Positions 31,069 through 41,046 of a DNA stretch of 64,000 bases are shown here, piece by piece. The notes under the pieces were generated by a model. That model had not been told where the DNA came from. It did not search any database and worked only from the letters and a program-made list of their open reading frames with translations. Position 1 is the first letter of the stretch. Each line of letters begins with the position of its first letter. A program made the position numbers and the translations under genes. The stretch is from Rhizobium sp. L43 (GTDB taxonomy: Bacteria > Pseudomonadota > Alphaproteobacteria > Rhizobiales > Rhizobiaceae): the NCBI RefSeq assembly GCF_002531725.1, contig NZ_NWSQ01000004.1, forward strand, positions 357,239-421,238. Reading direction: 5' to 3'.

Positions 31069-31440
31069 ATGCCCAAACAGGTGATGATTGTAGAAGATAA
31101 CGAGCTCAACATGAAGCTCTTTCGCGACCTCATCGAGGCGTCCGGCTATACCACGATCCAGACCAGAAATGGCATGGAGGCGCTCGATCTGGCGCGCAAG
31201 CATCGTCCCGATCTCATCCTCATGGATATTCAGCTTCCCGAGGTCTCCGGCCTCGAAGTCACGAAATGGCTGAAGGAAGACGACGAGCTGCACGTGATTC
31301 CCGTCATCGCCGTCACGGCTTTCGCGATGAAGGGCGACGAGGAGCGGATCCGCCAGGGCGGCTGCGAGGCCTATGTTTCCAAGCCGATCTCGGTTCCGAA
31401 ATTCATCGAGACGATCAAGACCTATCTGGGCGATGCCTGA
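31069..31440 (+). CDS. divK: single-domain response regulator DivK
   Basis: A 123-residue receiver domain without output domain. The acidic pocket is E9-D10, the phosphorylation site D53 ([15 protein letters not shown]) and the conserved Lys lies in SKPISV. In alphaproteobacteria DivK is phosphorylated by DivJ and dephosphorylated by PleC, and controls CtrA through CckA. The very high similarity of the start [21 protein letters not shown] to DivK and the pleD neighbour make this call secure. It starts 18 bases before pleD. Confidence 0.95.
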   Translation: MPKQVMIVEDNELNMKLFRDLIEASGYTTIQTRNGMEALDLARKHRPDLILMDIQLPEVSGLEVTKWLKEDDELHVIPVIAVTAFAMKGDEERIRQGGCEAYVSKPISVPKFIETIKTYLGDA

Positions 31441-31458
31441 CGCATCGGAAAGACAATT

Positions 31459-32832
31459 ATGACTGCGCGAATACTGGTGGTTGACGATATCCCGGCCAAT
31501 GTGAAGCTGCTCGAAGCGCGGCTGCTTGCGGAATATTTCGACGTGATGACCGCAGCCGACGGCTACACGGCGCTGGCGATCTGCGAGCGCAACCAGGTCG
31601 ATCTCATCCTGCTCGACATCATGATGCCGGGGATAGACGGTTTCGAGGTCTGCGAGCGGCTGAAGGCCAGCCAGAAGACCGCCCATATTCCCGTCGTCAT
31701 GGTCACCGCGCTCGACCAGCCGGCCGATCGCGTGCGCGGCCTGAAGGCCGGCGCCGACGATTTCCTCACCAAGCCGGTCAACGATCTGCAGCTGATCTCG
31801 CGTGTGAAGAGCCTGCTGCGCTTAAAGACATTGAGCGATGAGCTGCGCATCCGCGCCGACACCGCCCATACGATGGGCATCGACGACCTCACGCGGGCAG
31901 GCGAGGGCCGCGCCGACGAAACCGCTCAGGTGCTGCTCGTCGACGGCCGCGCCAATTCGCAGGAGCGCATCATCAAGGCGCTGAAGCCGGTCGCCGACGT
32001 GCTTGCCCTTTCCGATCCGCAGGCCGCCCTGTTCGAGGCGGCCGAAAGCGCCTTCGATCTCGTCATCGTCAATGCCAACTTCGACGATTACGATCCGCTT
32101 CGCCTCTGCTCGCAGCTGCGCTCGCTGGAGCGCACACGCTTCCTGCCGATCCTGATCATCACCGAGCAGGGGGCTGACGAGATGGTCGTGCGCGCGCTCG
32201 ATCTCGGCGTCAACGATTACATCATCCGTCCGGTCGATCCCAACGAGCTGCTTGCCCGCAGCCTGACGCAGATCCGCCGCAAGCGCTATAACGACCGCCT
32301 GCGCGCCAGCGTCAAGCAGACGATCGAGCTTGCCGTGACCGATCCGCTGACCGGCCTTTACAATAGGCGCTATCTCGACAATCACCTGAATGTGCTTTTC
32401 AACCGTTCAATGGCGCGGGGCCGGCCGCTTTCGGTGCTGATCACCGATATCGATCGCTTCAAGCAGGTCAACGACACTTACGGCCATGACGGCGGCGACG
32501 AAGTGCTGCGGGAATTTGCAAACCGCGTCCGTTCGACCATTCGTGGTGCCGACCTCGCCTGCCGCTACGGCGGCGAGGAATTCGTCGTCGTGATGCCCGA
32601 CACTTCGCCGGAAATTGCCGCCACCGTCGCCGAGCGCCTGCGCGCGGCGATCGAAAGCGCTCCCTTCATGCTGAAACACGCAGGTCAAGCGCTGAACGTC
32701 ACCGCCTCCTTCGGCATCGCCTCGCGGATTGCAACGGTGCTGACCCCGGACCAGCTGATGAAGCAGGCCGATCTCGCGCTTTACGAGGCCAAGAATACCG
32801 GCCGCAACCGCGTGGTCGCCGCAGCTGCCTGA
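31459..32832 (+). CDS. pleD: diguanylate cyclase response regulator PleD
   Basis: Makes cyclic di-GMP at one cell pole during the swarmer-to-stalked type transition. It has 457 residues: receiver 1 (about 1-120, phospho-acceptor D53 in LLDIMMPGIDGFE), a degenerate receiver-like adaptor (about 155-280) and a GGDEF domain (about 295-455) with an intact GGEEF active site. The RxxD inhibitory site (RGAD) lies five residues before it, so product inhibition is expected. The divK-pleD order is conserved in many alphaproteobacteria. Confidence 0.95.
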   Translation: MTARILVVDDIPANVKLLEARLLAEYFDVMTAADGYTALAICERNQVDLILLDIMMPGIDGFEVCERLKASQKTAHIPVVMVTALDQPADRVRGLKAGADDFLTKPVNDLQLISRVKSLLRLKTLSDELRIRADTAHTMGIDDLTRAGEGRADETAQVLLVDGRANSQERIIKALKPVADVLALSDPQAALFEAAESAFDLVIVNANFDDYDPLRLCSQLRSLERTRFLPILIITEQGADEMVVRALDLGVNDYIIRPVDPNELLARSLTQIRRKRYNDRLRASVKQTIELAVTDPLTGLYNRRYLDNHLNVLFNRSMARGRPLSVLITDIDRFKQVNDTYGHDGGDEVLREFANRVRSTIRGADLACRYGGEEFVVVMPDTSPEIAATVAERLRAAIESAPFMLKHAGQALNVTASFGIASRIATVLTPDQLMKQADLALYEAKNTGRNRVVAAAA

Positions 32833-33290
32833 CGAATCATTTGCCGCCATAGGCGCCATTTGCGGGTTTTCCATTGCGGTAAGTGAATTGTTACCGATTT
32901 TTAATCCTCGCCTGTGCAATGCGAGGCGAAATTTCAGAACTCAATAGCCTAAAAATGGACTTCCGGCGTTGCTGCGGATCTGCCACCGCGTGACAGTCTT
33001 GACGGAGCCGAGGCCCTGGCTCCAGATGAAATGGAGACTATAAAAAATGCCCATCGCCTGCAGGCTCAAATAGAGTGCGGCGACGTCACCTCACGTAGGG
33101 GGAGGGGAGACCTAAGTTATTCGGTTATAGTGTCGAATTTCTTAGCGTGATCGGACATTAGGCTTCCGGCTCAAGCAGAGCCCATAAATCTTTGTATGTC
33201 CCAAAATTGGACTTTTAACCATAGAATCAAGCTAAGAATTTTCACCATTAAGAATTTGTTGATTTTCTTTCATTTTTGCGCAAATTATCG
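32833..33290. other. gene-free region after pleD
   Basis: About 450 bases with no supportable coding frame. A GGAGCC/GGCTCC hairpin at about 33005-33024 is followed by an A-rich stretch. CCTCGC/GCGAGG occurs near 32907. AT content rises after 33110. The last part (TTGATT at 33259-33264 and AAATTATCG near 33284) may be the promoter of the RNA described next. Nothing else is clear. Confidence 0.4.
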
Positions 33291-33297
33291 GCTCATA

Positions 33298-33482
33298 AGA
33301 GAAGCGCTCCCGTTGAGGAGTTGTCGATACCCCATGATGCTCAGGTCCGCCGCATCTCCTGGGTCGTGGGGTCGGTCGGCTGGTACGCAAATTATAGCGG
33401 TTCCTCGTGCCGTTTTGCATGCTGGTCGACCCCCTTACACGAAAACGCCGCCACTTCCCGAAGATGGAAGGGCGGCGTTTTT
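33298..33482 (+). ncRNA. candidate structured non-coding RNA between pleD and rpmG
   Basis: This stretch has no good open frame but strong secondary-structure potential. ACCCCA...CAGG (about 33329-33347) pairs with CCTG...TGGGGT (about 33358-33376). TACGCAAA (about 33385-33392) can pair with TTTTGCATG (about 33413-33421). A classic rho-independent terminator closes it at 33438-33482. An AT-rich promoter-like region precedes it. The total would be about 140-185 bases on the plus strand. I cannot match it to a named family from memory. The 5' end is approximate. Confidence 0.5.
33438..33482 (+). terminator. rho-independent terminator
   Basis: ACGCCGCC pairs with GGCGGCGT, extended by TTCC/GGAA around a short loop, and is followed by five U on the plus strand. 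A weaker U-run of four exists on the minus strand, so it may act both ways. Confidence 0.8.
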
Positions 33483-33524
33483 CTGTTTGCGCTATCATCT
33501 TCCAGTGAGGATCAATTCGGGCAA

Positions 33525-33561
33525 CAAAAAACGCGCAACCCGAAGGCGCGCGCTTTTTTGA
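33525..33561 (-). terminator. rho-independent terminator of rpmG
   Basis: On the minus strand GCGCGCGCC ... TTGCGCG forms the stem and is followed by six U (A-run at 33526-33530 on the plus strand). It lies 20 bases past the rpmG stop codon. Confidence 0.75.
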
Positions 33562-33580
33562 AATCCGTTAGGCCAAGTGA

Positions 33581-33748
33581 TTACTTGATCTTGGTTTCCT
33601 TGAACTCGACATGCTTCTTCGCAACCGGGTCGTACTTCGTCTTCGTCATCTTGTCCGTCATCGTACGGCTGTTCTTCGTGGTGACGTAGAAGAAACCGGT
33701 GTCGGCTGTCGACAGCAGCTTGATCTTGATTGTTGTAGCCTTGGCCAT
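33581..33748 (-). CDS. rpmG: 50S ribosomal protein L33
   Basis: A 55-residue basic protein of the large ribosomal subunit with the alphaproteobacterial pattern [20 protein letters not shown] and [20 protein letters not shown]. It lacks the zinc-binding cysteines, so it is the zinc-independent form. The frame is open upstream for 32 more codons, but AGGCAGGACG is correctly placed before the ATG at 33748. It is a single gene with its own terminator. Confidence 0.96.
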   Translation of the reverse strand: MAKATTIKIKLLSTADTGFFYVTTKNSRTMTDKMTKTKYDPVAKKHVEFKETKIK

Positions 33749-33775
33749 GGTCGTCCTGCCTTTAAGAAAATGAAA

Positions 33776-33803
33776 GCCGTGGAAGCCGGATGGGCTCCAC
33801 GGC
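33776..33803 (-). terminator. terminator-like hairpin after the MFS gene
   Basis: GCCGTGGAGCC pairs with GGCTTCCACGGC across a 5-base loop, followed on the minus strand by TTTCATTTTC. It lies between the MFS stop (33841) and the rpmG start, so it probably separates the two units. Confidence 0.5.
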
Positions 33804-33840
33804 AAATCCTGGCGCGAAACTACGAATCCCGCCCGAAAAG

Positions 33841-35025
33841 TCAAGCCCGTTTTCGAATGAACATCAGTCTGATGCCGGAAAGTAGGGCGTAAAGACCGAA
33901 GAAAGCGGCAATCGCCCAGGCAAACCCGTTATTTCCAGCGACATCGATCGCCGCGCCGATCGCCTGCGGCCCGGCCACGGTGCCCATCGCATAACAGAAG
34001 ACGAAGGCAGCATTGGCGGCCGCAAGGTCGGAGCCTGTCAGCCGCGAGCCGAGATGGCTGAGGCCGACCGTATAGAGGCCGGAGACGCAACCGCCCCAGA
34101 AAAGCAGCAGCCCGGCCATCAGCAGCCAGTTGTCGAGCAGCAACGGCAGCATCATCGAGCCGATGAAGCCCATCAGCGCCATGCCGGCCAGAAGCGGTCG
34201 CTTGTCGGCGATGCGGTCGGAAAGCAGGCCGAGCGGGATCTGAAAGATGACGTTGCCGACGCCCATCATGGTGAGCAGCAGGGCTGCTTGCGATTCGGTG
34301 AAATGGGCGCGCACCGCAAAGATCGGGAAAAGCGACAGACCGCCCGCCTCGACCGCGCCGAAGATGAAGACCGCCGCCGTCGCCGTCGGCACCAGGAAGA
34401 CGTAGCGCATGAAATGCAGCTCCGGTTTTTCCTCGAGCGCCGGGCTTTCGTCGCGGGCGATGAAGATCGGAATGGCGGCAAGCAGGATGGCGCCGGCGCC
34501 GATCAGGAAGGGGAAGATGCCGTCGCTGCCGAGGATCGAAAACAGCAGTGGCCCGGCCGCAAAGCCGAGGGAAAGCACGGTCGCATAGATGCCGAGCACG
34601 AAGCCGCGTTTGGAAGGTGGCGAAGCGGCGTTGATCCAGAATTCGGAGAGGATGAACAGCGTCGTCGTCGCACCATGGAAGGCGAAACGCAGCGGAAACC
34701 ACATCCAGAAATCCTCGGCATAATAAAAACCGAGGGCACTCAGCGCCGAAATCAGCACGGCCCAGAGCATGGTCGGCGCAACGCCGTATTTATGGGCGAG
34801 CTTGGTGGTGATGGGTGCGGCAGCCATCGCCGCGACCCCGGCCATCGCCGTGTTGAGCCCGATCAGGGTGGACGAGATGCCGCGTTTTTCGAGGATGATG
34901 CTGAGGAGGGGCAGCCCGAGGCCGATTGCTATGCCGACGGCCGATATGGACGAGATGGCTGCCACCAGAGAAGGCCAATGGATTTCCTCGACATCGCCCG
35001 GTGTGCCGTTTCTCGGCTGAGACAT
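33841..35025 (-). CDS. MFS transporter (YcaD-like)
   Basis: A 394-residue membrane protein with about twelve hydrophobic helices and the MFS loop motif in the second half ([15 protein letters not shown]). The segment [21 protein letters not shown] and the overall layout resemble the YcaD branch of putative transporters. Substrate unknown. It is preceded by a 267-base gap in which I see no gene. Confidence 0.82.
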   Translation of the reverse strand: MSQPRNGTPGDVEEIHWPSLVAAISSISAVGIAIGLGLPLLSIILEKRGISSTLIGLNTAMAGVAAMAAAPITTKLAHKYGVAPTMLWAVLISALSALGFYYAEDFWMWFPLRFAFHGATTTLFILSEFWINAASPPSKRGFVLGIYATVLSLGFAAGPLLFSILGSDGIFPFLIGAGAILLAAIPIFIARDESPALEEKPELHFMRYVFLVPTATAAVFIFGAVEAGGLSLFPIFAVRAHFTESQAALLLTMMGVGNVIFQIPLGLLSDRIADKRPLLAGMALMGFIGSMMLPLLLDNWLLMAGLLLFWGGCVSGLYTVGLSHLGSRLTGSDLAAANAAFVFCYAMGTVAGPQAIGAAIDVAGNNGFAWAIAAFFGLYALLSGIRLMFIRKRA

Positions 35026-35292
35026 TTATCCATCCTTAGAAAGCTACGCGAGCGAATCGGCCGGTCACCTCACACAGAAAGACACAGGCGTGCCAAATCC
35101 AGGTGACGGGCGGCGTTTCGCAGTATTTCCGATGTGAGTGACCACCTGCGGAATGTAAAGCCTGTTCAGACAAGAAAAGCTTACCATGTCAAGTCGTTGA
35201 GGATCGTCGGCTGCCCCGGGTGGTGATCGCTGGAGCGCTGCCACTACACGTCAAATATGTCTGGAAGGTGAAGGCGCTGAAGCGATTGCGGC

Positions 35293-35745
35293 CTAGTCCG
35301 GCCGGCCGGGAATGTCATAATCGTCGGGATCGTCGCTCCCACCACCGAAACCGTGCATGCGCAGCGCCCATTGCAGGCCGATGACGCCGCCCTTGATCGG
35401 CTGGATCGAGGCAAGTGCAGTGATGACGGTGATCGGTGCCCAAATGGCAAGATGCACCCAGACCGGCAGCACGAAGGTCATGTCGGTCAGCATATAGCCG
35501 CCGACCACGACGTGGCCGAGAACGAGGATGACGATATAGGGCGGCAGATCGTCGGCGCGTTGGTGATGCATCGCCTCGCCGCAGGCGGCGCAATGATCGA
35601 CCGGCTTCAGGAAAGCGCGAAAGAGCTTGCCGTTGCCGCAGGCCGGGCAGCGGTTCATCAGCCCCCGCATGATGGAGCGCCCGACCGGGCGCTCGACCTC
35701 GGGCGCATCCCCGTAGCGGACGGCCGGATCGGTTGGTGTGCTCAT
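35293..35745 (-). CDS. DUF983 family zinc-ribbon membrane protein
   Basis: A 150-residue protein with a zinc ribbon, CPACG (about residues 33-37) and CAACG (about 52-56), followed by two transmembrane segments (about 70-90 and 94-114), the usual DUF983 architecture. It starts 20 bases downstream of rnr on the same strand, so it is likely the third gene of a topA-rnr unit. Function unknown. Confidence 0.85.
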   Translation of the reverse strand: MSTPTDPAVRYGDAPEVERPVGRSIMRGLMNRCPACGNGKLFRAFLKPVDHCAACGEAMHHQRADDLPPYIVILVLGHVVVGGYMLTDMTFVLPVWVHLAIWAPITVITALASIQPIKGGVIGLQWALRMHGFGGGSDDPDDYDIPGRPD

Positions 35746-35765
35746 CGCGTATTTCCTTTTCGAAA

Positions 35766-38138
35766 CTAGTGCCGTCCGCGAGGCGGCCTCGTTCCGGGCT
35801 TCTTGCGGACCTGGCCCTTGTCGCGGCGGCCGGCTTTGTGAAAGGAGCGCACCGCCGTCGGCACCTTGCGGCCTTCGCTGACCATCTCAAAACGCAGCGC
35901 GCCGGCAAGCGGGATCGCCTCGGCAAGCTTCACCGTGACGTTGTCGCCAAGGCGATAGCCGAGCCCTGTTCTTTCACCCGAGAGCGCCTGATGCGCCTCG
36001 TCATAAATGAAATAATCGGTGCCGAGCGTCGATATGGGGACGAAACCGTCGGCGCCATAGTCCGGCAGGACGACAAAAAGCCCGGATTTCGTTACGCCCG
36101 AGACCCGTCCGGCAAATTCTTCGCCGACCCGGCCGGCAAGGTGATGGGCGATCAGCCGGTCGACCGTCTCGCGCTCGGCGGCCATGGCCCGGCGCTCGAA
36201 GGTCGAGATTTCGGCGGCGATATCGTCGAGAGTGCCTTCTTCGTCGGGGGTGATGCCGCCTTCGCCGAAGCCGAGCGAGCCGACGAGGGCGCGGTGCACG
36301 ATGAGATCGGCGTAGCGGCGGATCGGCGAGGTGAAATGGGCGTATTTCATCAGGTTGAGGCCGAAATGGCCGATATTCTCCGGACCATAGATCGCCTGGC
36401 TCTGCGAGCGCAGGACCATCTCATTGACCATGGTCTGGTGCGGCGTGCCGTCCGCCTTCGCCAGGATGCCGTTGAAGTTGTTGGCGCGCATGTTGCCGCC
36501 CTTGGCGAGCGGGATGCCGAGCGTGGCCAGGAACTCGCGCAGGATTTCCTGCTTGGCAAGCGTCGGGCCGTCATGGATGCGGTAGATCAGCGGCTGGCGC
36601 TTCTTTTCCAGCGTCTCGGCGGCTGAGACGTTGGCTTGGATCATCATCTCTTCGATCAGCTTGTGCGCATCGAGCCGCGGCGGCACGACGACTCTATCGA
36701 CGGTGCCGTCGGGCTTCAGCAGGATCTTGCGCTCCGGCATGTCGAGTTCCAGCGGCTGGCGCCGGTCGCGTCCGCGTTTCATCACCTCATAGGCGTGCCA
36801 GAGCGGCTTCAGGATCGGCTCGAGCATGGGGCCGGTCTGATCGTCCGGCTTGCCGTCGATCGCCGCCTGCGCCTGCTGGTAGGAGAGCTTGGCCGCGCTC
36901 TTCATCATGACGCGATGAAAGGTGTGGCCGATCTTGCGGCCTTCCCCGGAAAAGCTCATGCGCACGGCAAGCGCTGGGCGGTCGACGCCTTCTTTCAGCG
37001 AGCAGAGATCGTTGGAGATGCGCTCCGGCAGCATCGGCACGACGCGATCCGGGAAATAGACCGAGTTGCCGCGTTTCAGCGCCTCGCGGTCGAGCGCCGA
37101 CTTAGGGCGGACATACCAGGAGACGTCGGCAATCGCCACGGTGACGACGACACCGCCGGGATTGTCGGGTGAGGGGTCGAGTTCGGCATAAACCGCGTCG
37201 TCATGGTCCTTGGCGTCGGCCGGGTCGATGGTGATCAGCGGCACGTCGCGCCAATCCTCGCGATGCGACATGCTGGCGGCTTGTGCGGCTTCCGCCTCGG
37301 CGATGACGGCAGGCGGGAAGACATGCGGGATGCCGTGTGCATGGATCGCGATCATCGAGATCGCCTTTTCCGAACCGACCGAGCCGACGACGGAAAGCAC
37401 CTTGGCACGCGGCAGGCCGAAGCGGCCGAGACGGGCGATTTCGACCTCGACCAGGTCGCCGTCCTCAGCACCGCCGGTGAAGTCGGGATCGATCATCATC
37501 TCCTCGCCGCGCCGCTCGATCGGCAGCAGTCGGCCGCCGCCGCCGGGTGCGGTGCGGAAAACGCCCATCGAGGCGCCGCGGCGCCTGTCGATCACCTTGA
37601 TGATCCGTGCCGTATAGGCCGGGCCGCCGCGATCGACGGCCGGGAAGATCTTCGCCAGGATGCGGTCGCCGAGGCCGGCGACAGGCGCCTTGCCCTTGCC
37701 CTGGCGGCCTGCGGGCGATTGCTGGCGGATGGCGACGGCAGGGGCGACGCCCTGGTCCTCCGGCCACTCCGCCGGTCGGCCGATCAGGTCGCCATCCTTG
37801 TCGCGCGTGGTGATATCGAGCACGGTGACCGGCGGCAGCGCACCGGGACGGATCAGCGACTTCCGGGTCTTCTGCAGCATGCCTTCCTGCTCGAGCTCCT
37901 GCAGCATGTGCTTGAGCTCGACGCGGTTGTCACCCTTCAGGCCGAAAGCCTTGGCGAGTTCGCGTTTGGACGCTTTCTGCGGATGATCGGCGATGAAGCG
38001 CAGGATCACTTCGCGGGAGGGCAGGGCGCCGTGGATGATGTTCAGCGGCTCGACGGCGGGAGCATCCTTGCCGGCGCGGCCGATCTTGCCCGGGCGTTTG
38101 CCCGCGGGATTTGTTCTTTCGCGCGGTATCCTGCTCAC
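35766..38138 (-). CDS. rnr: ribonuclease R
   Basis: Processive 3'-5' exoribonuclease able to degrade structured RNA, 790 residues. It has an N-terminal winged-helix-like region, cold-shock-type domains, and the RNB catalytic core with the acidic cluster in TIDPADAKDHDDAVYAEL. After the RNB core comes an S1 domain (EEFAGRVSGVTKSGLFVVL), then a Lys/Arg-rich tail from about residue 760. It begins one base after the topA stop codon, a conserved pairing in rhizobia and relatives. Confidence 0.95.
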   Translation of the reverse strand: MSRIPRERTNPAGKRPGKIGRAGKDAPAVEPLNIIHGALPSREVILRFIADHPQKASKRELAKAFGLKGDNRVELKHMLQELEQEGMLQKTRKSLIRPGALPPVTVLDITTRDKDGDLIGRPAEWPEDQGVAPAVAIRQQSPAGRQGKGKAPVAGLGDRILAKIFPAVDRGGPAYTARIIKVIDRRRGASMGVFRTAPGGGGRLLPIERRGEEMMIDPDFTGGAEDGDLVEVEIARLGRFGLPRAKVLSVVGSVGSEKAISMIAIHAHGIPHVFPPAVIAEAEAAQAASMSHREDWRDVPLITIDPADAKDHDDAVYAELDPSPDNPGGVVVTVAIADVSWYVRPKSALDREALKRGNSVYFPDRVVPMLPERISNDLCSLKEGVDRPALAVRMSFSGEGRKIGHTFHRVMMKSAAKLSYQQAQAAIDGKPDDQTGPMLEPILKPLWHAYEVMKRGRDRRQPLELDMPERKILLKPDGTVDRVVVPPRLDAHKLIEEMMIQANVSAAETLEKKRQPLIYRIHDGPTLAKQEILREFLATLGIPLAKGGNMRANNFNGILAKADGTPHQTMVNEMVLRSQSQAIYGPENIGHFGLNLMKYAHFTSPIRRYADLIVHRALVGSLGFGEGGITPDEEGTLDDIAAEISTFERRAMAAERETVDRLIAHHLAGRVGEEFAGRVSGVTKSGLFVVLPDYGADGFVPISTLGTDYFIYDEAHQALSGERTGLGYRLGDNVTVKLAEAIPLAGALRFEMVSEGRKVPTAVRSFHKAGRRDKGQVRKKPGTRPPRGRH

Positions 38139-38139
38139 G

Positions 38140-40809
38140 TCAGCCCTTTTTCGATTTCGCCGGCGCTTTCGCCTTCGTTGTCTTCGGCTTGGCCGCCGTC
38201 TTGGTGGTCTTGGCTTCGGCTGCCGCCGCCTTCGGCTTGGCTTTCGCCTTGGTCGCCCTGCCGGCCGATGCCTTGCCGGCGGGGGCTTTGCCGGCCTTTT
38301 CCGTGATCAGCGCAAGCGCCTCCTCGACGGTGATGGCCTGCGGATCCTTACCCTTCGGCAGGGTGGCATTGACCTTGCCCCAATTGACGTAAGGGCCGTA
38401 CTTGCCATCGCGAACGGTGATGGCGCCGCCGTCGGGATGATCGCCGAGTGTCTTCAGCGCCGCCGGCGTGCCGCGCGAACCCCGGCCGGGCGCCTGGTTC
38501 GCCTTTTCGGCGATAACCGTCACGGCGCGGTTGAGGCCGACCGAGAACACGTCCTCGATGGTTTCCAGATTGGCGTAGGAACCGTCATGCAGCAGGAACG
38601 GCCCATAGCGCCCGATGCCTGATGAAATCATCTTGCCCGATTCCGGATGTTTGCCGATATCGCGCGGCAGCGAGATCAAAGCCATCGCCTTCTCGTAGTC
38701 GATTTCCTCTGGCTTCCAGCCCTTCGGCAGCGAGGCGCGTTTGGCTTCCTTGCCGTCGCCGCGCTGGATATAGGGGCCGAAGCGGCCGGACCGCAGCGTC
38801 AGCTCTTCGCCGGTCGTCGGATCGGTGCCCAGGTTCTTCGGCTCGTTGAGGGCAACACCATCCGCTTCCCCGCCATTTTCGGAAGAGAGCTGGCGGGTGT
38901 AGTTGCATTCCGGATAGTTCGAGCAGCCGACGAAGGCGCCGTATTTGCCGAGCTTCAGCGACAGGTTGCCGGTGCCGCAGACCTGGCAGATCCTGGGATC
39001 GCTGCCGTCCTCCCGCTTCGGGAAGACCAGTGGCGCCAGCGCCTCGTTCAGCGAATCCAGCACATTGGTGACGCGCAGTTCCTTGGTGTCTTCGATCTGG
39101 GCGAAGAAATCCTTCCAGAAATCGCGCAGCACCTGCTTCCAGTTAAGCTCGCCGGCGGAAATCCGGTCGAGCTTCTCTTCGAGATCGGCGGTGAAGTCGT
39201 ATTCGACATATTTGGTGAAGAAGCTCTCAAGGAAAGCCGTCACCAGCCGGCCCTTGGCCTGCGGGATCAGCTTGCGCTTGTCGATCGTCACATAGTCGCG
39301 GTCGCGCAGTGTGGCGAGCGTCGCGGCATAGGTGGAGGGGCGGCCAATGCCGAGCTCTTCCATCTTCTTGATCAGCGAGGCTTCGGAATAGCGCGGCGGC
39401 GGTTCGGTGAAATGCTGCGTCGAATTGATCTTCTGCTTGGCGAGCGTCTCGCGCGCATTGATCTCCGGCAGGCGGCCATCCTCGTCGCCATCGTCGCTCT
39501 GCTCGCCGTCTTCCTTCTGGTCGGTATAGGCGGCGATGAAGCCGTCGAAGCGGATGACCGAACCGACGGCACGCAACCCGGCCTTCTCGCCCTTATTGTC
39601 GGCGGTGATTTCAGCCGTGGTGCGCTCGATCTCGGCCGACGCCATCTGGCTGGCGATGCCGCGCTTCCAGATCAGGTCGTAGAGGCGGATCTGGTCGGCA
39701 TCGAGGAATTTGCGCACGCGGTCGGGCGAGCGGTCGAAATCGGTCGGACGGATCGCCTCGTGCGCCTCCTGGGCGTTCTTCGCCTTGGTGGAATAGAAGC
39801 GCGGTTTTTCCGGCATGTAGCGCTCGCCGAACTGGTCGACGATGGCGCGGCGTGCCGCATCGATCGCTTCGGGCGCCATCTGGACGCCGTCGGTTCGCAT
39901 ATAGGTGATGAGACCGACTGTCTCGCCGCCAATATCGACGCCTTCATAGAGCTTCTGGGCGACCTGCATGGTGCGCGAAGCGGAGAAGCCGAGATTGGAG
40001 GAGGCGGCCTGCTGCAGCGTCGAGGTCGTAAATGGCGGTCCCGGATTGCGCTTGACCGGTTTTGCTTCAACGGAGTCGACGATGTAGCTCGCGCCTTCGA
40101 GCAATGCCTTGAGCTTGCCGGCATCCTCGCCGTTGCCGATCGCGCGCGGCGGAAGCCGCTTGCCGTTTGCCGAAACCAGTTTCGCCTCGAACTCGTCGCC
40201 GCGCGGCGTCTTCAGGAGTGCCGAGATGTTCCAGTATTCTTCCGAAATGAAGCGCTCGATCTCGGATTCGCGGTCGCAGACCAGGCGAAGTGCCACCGAC
40301 TGGACACGGCCGGCCGAACGGGCGCCGGGTAGCTTGCGCCACAGCACCGGCGAAAGATTGAAGCCGACGAGATAGTCGAGGGCGCGGCGCGCCAGATAGG
40401 CGTCGACCAGCGGCACGTCGATGTCGCGCGGATCGGCCATCGCATCGAGCACCGCCTTCTTGGTGATCGCATTGAAGACGACGCGCTTGACCGGCTTGCC
40501 GTTCAGCACCCGCTTCTTGTTCAGCATGTCGAGAACGTGCCAGGAAATCGCTTCGCCTTCGCGATCCGGGTCGGTCGCGAGAAACAGGCCGTCGGAGGAT
40601 TTCACCGCGTCGGCAATATCCTTCATCCGCTTGGCGGAGGCACCATCGACCTCCCAAAGCATTTCGAAATCCTGATCAGGAAGAACTGAGCCGTCCTTGG
40701 CAGGCAGATCGCGCACATGGCCGAAGGAGGCGAGCACTTTGTATCCCGGACCCAGATACTTGTTGATCGTCTTGGCCTTGGCAGGCGATTCCACCACTAC
40801 AACATTCAT
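38140..40809 (-). CDS. topA: DNA topoisomerase I
   Basis: Type IA topoisomerase that relaxes negative supercoils, 889 residues. The Toprim domain starts at residue 1 (MNVVVVESPAKAKTINKYLG), and the active-site tyrosine is Y303 in GLITYMRTDG. One C4-type zinc motif is seen near residue 605 (CQVCGTGNLSLKLGKYGAFV then CSNYPEC), followed by several topoisomerase C-terminal repeats (about 670-840). A Lys/Ala-rich tail of about 50 residues resembles histone-like DNA-binding tails. Upstream, 237 bases separate it from dprA. Confidence 0.96.
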   Translation of the reverse strand: MNVVVVESPAKAKTINKYLGPGYKVLASFGHVRDLPAKDGSVLPDQDFEMLWEVDGASAKRMKDIADAVKSSDGLFLATDPDREGEAISWHVLDMLNKKRVLNGKPVKRVVFNAITKKAVLDAMADPRDIDVPLVDAYLARRALDYLVGFNLSPVLWRKLPGARSAGRVQSVALRLVCDRESEIERFISEEYWNISALLKTPRGDEFEAKLVSANGKRLPPRAIGNGEDAGKLKALLEGASYIVDSVEAKPVKRNPGPPFTTSTLQQAASSNLGFSASRTMQVAQKLYEGVDIGGETVGLITYMRTDGVQMAPEAIDAARRAIVDQFGERYMPEKPRFYSTKAKNAQEAHEAIRPTDFDRSPDRVRKFLDADQIRLYDLIWKRGIASQMASAEIERTTAEITADNKGEKAGLRAVGSVIRFDGFIAAYTDQKEDGEQSDDGDEDGRLPEINARETLAKQKINSTQHFTEPPPRYSEASLIKKMEELGIGRPSTYAATLATLRDRDYVTIDKRKLIPQAKGRLVTAFLESFFTKYVEYDFTADLEEKLDRISAGELNWKQVLRDFWKDFFAQIEDTKELRVTNVLDSLNEALAPLVFPKREDGSDPRICQVCGTGNLSLKLGKYGAFVGCSNYPECNYTRQLSSENGGEADGVALNEPKNLGTDPTTGEELTLRSGRFGPYIQRGDGKEAKRASLPKGWKPEEIDYEKAMALISLPRDIGKHPESGKMISSGIGRYGPFLLHDGSYANLETIEDVFSVGLNRAVTVIAEKANQAPGRGSRGTPAALKTLGDHPDGGAITVRDGKYGPYVNWGKVNATLPKGKDPQAITVEEALALITEKAGKAPAGKASAGRATKAKAKPKAAAAEAKTTKTAAKPKTTKAKAPAKSKKG

Positions 40810-41046
40810 GATGATTCTCTAAAATGGAAACGACGCCAGCGTTGAAGCCAGCGCGACACACACCGAAACATGGATACCGGCTCTCCGACATGGACAGGGA
40901 AATCGCTGCGGTCAAGGGGTTTGGTACAATTTTACCTCTTGCATCAGCTGCAGCTAAAGGGAGATTGTGAGGAAAATACAATTTTAGATAGGCGGCTGAA
41001 GGTTTTCGACACAGAGGTTCGGCAATTCTCCGATATCGTGCAAAGT

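Noticed and set aside
40810..41046. Small gene in the topA-dprA gap
   Set aside because: A 75-codon plus-strand frame exists but overlaps the dprA end, has no ribosome-binding site and gives no recognisable protein; the gap more likely holds the topA promoter.
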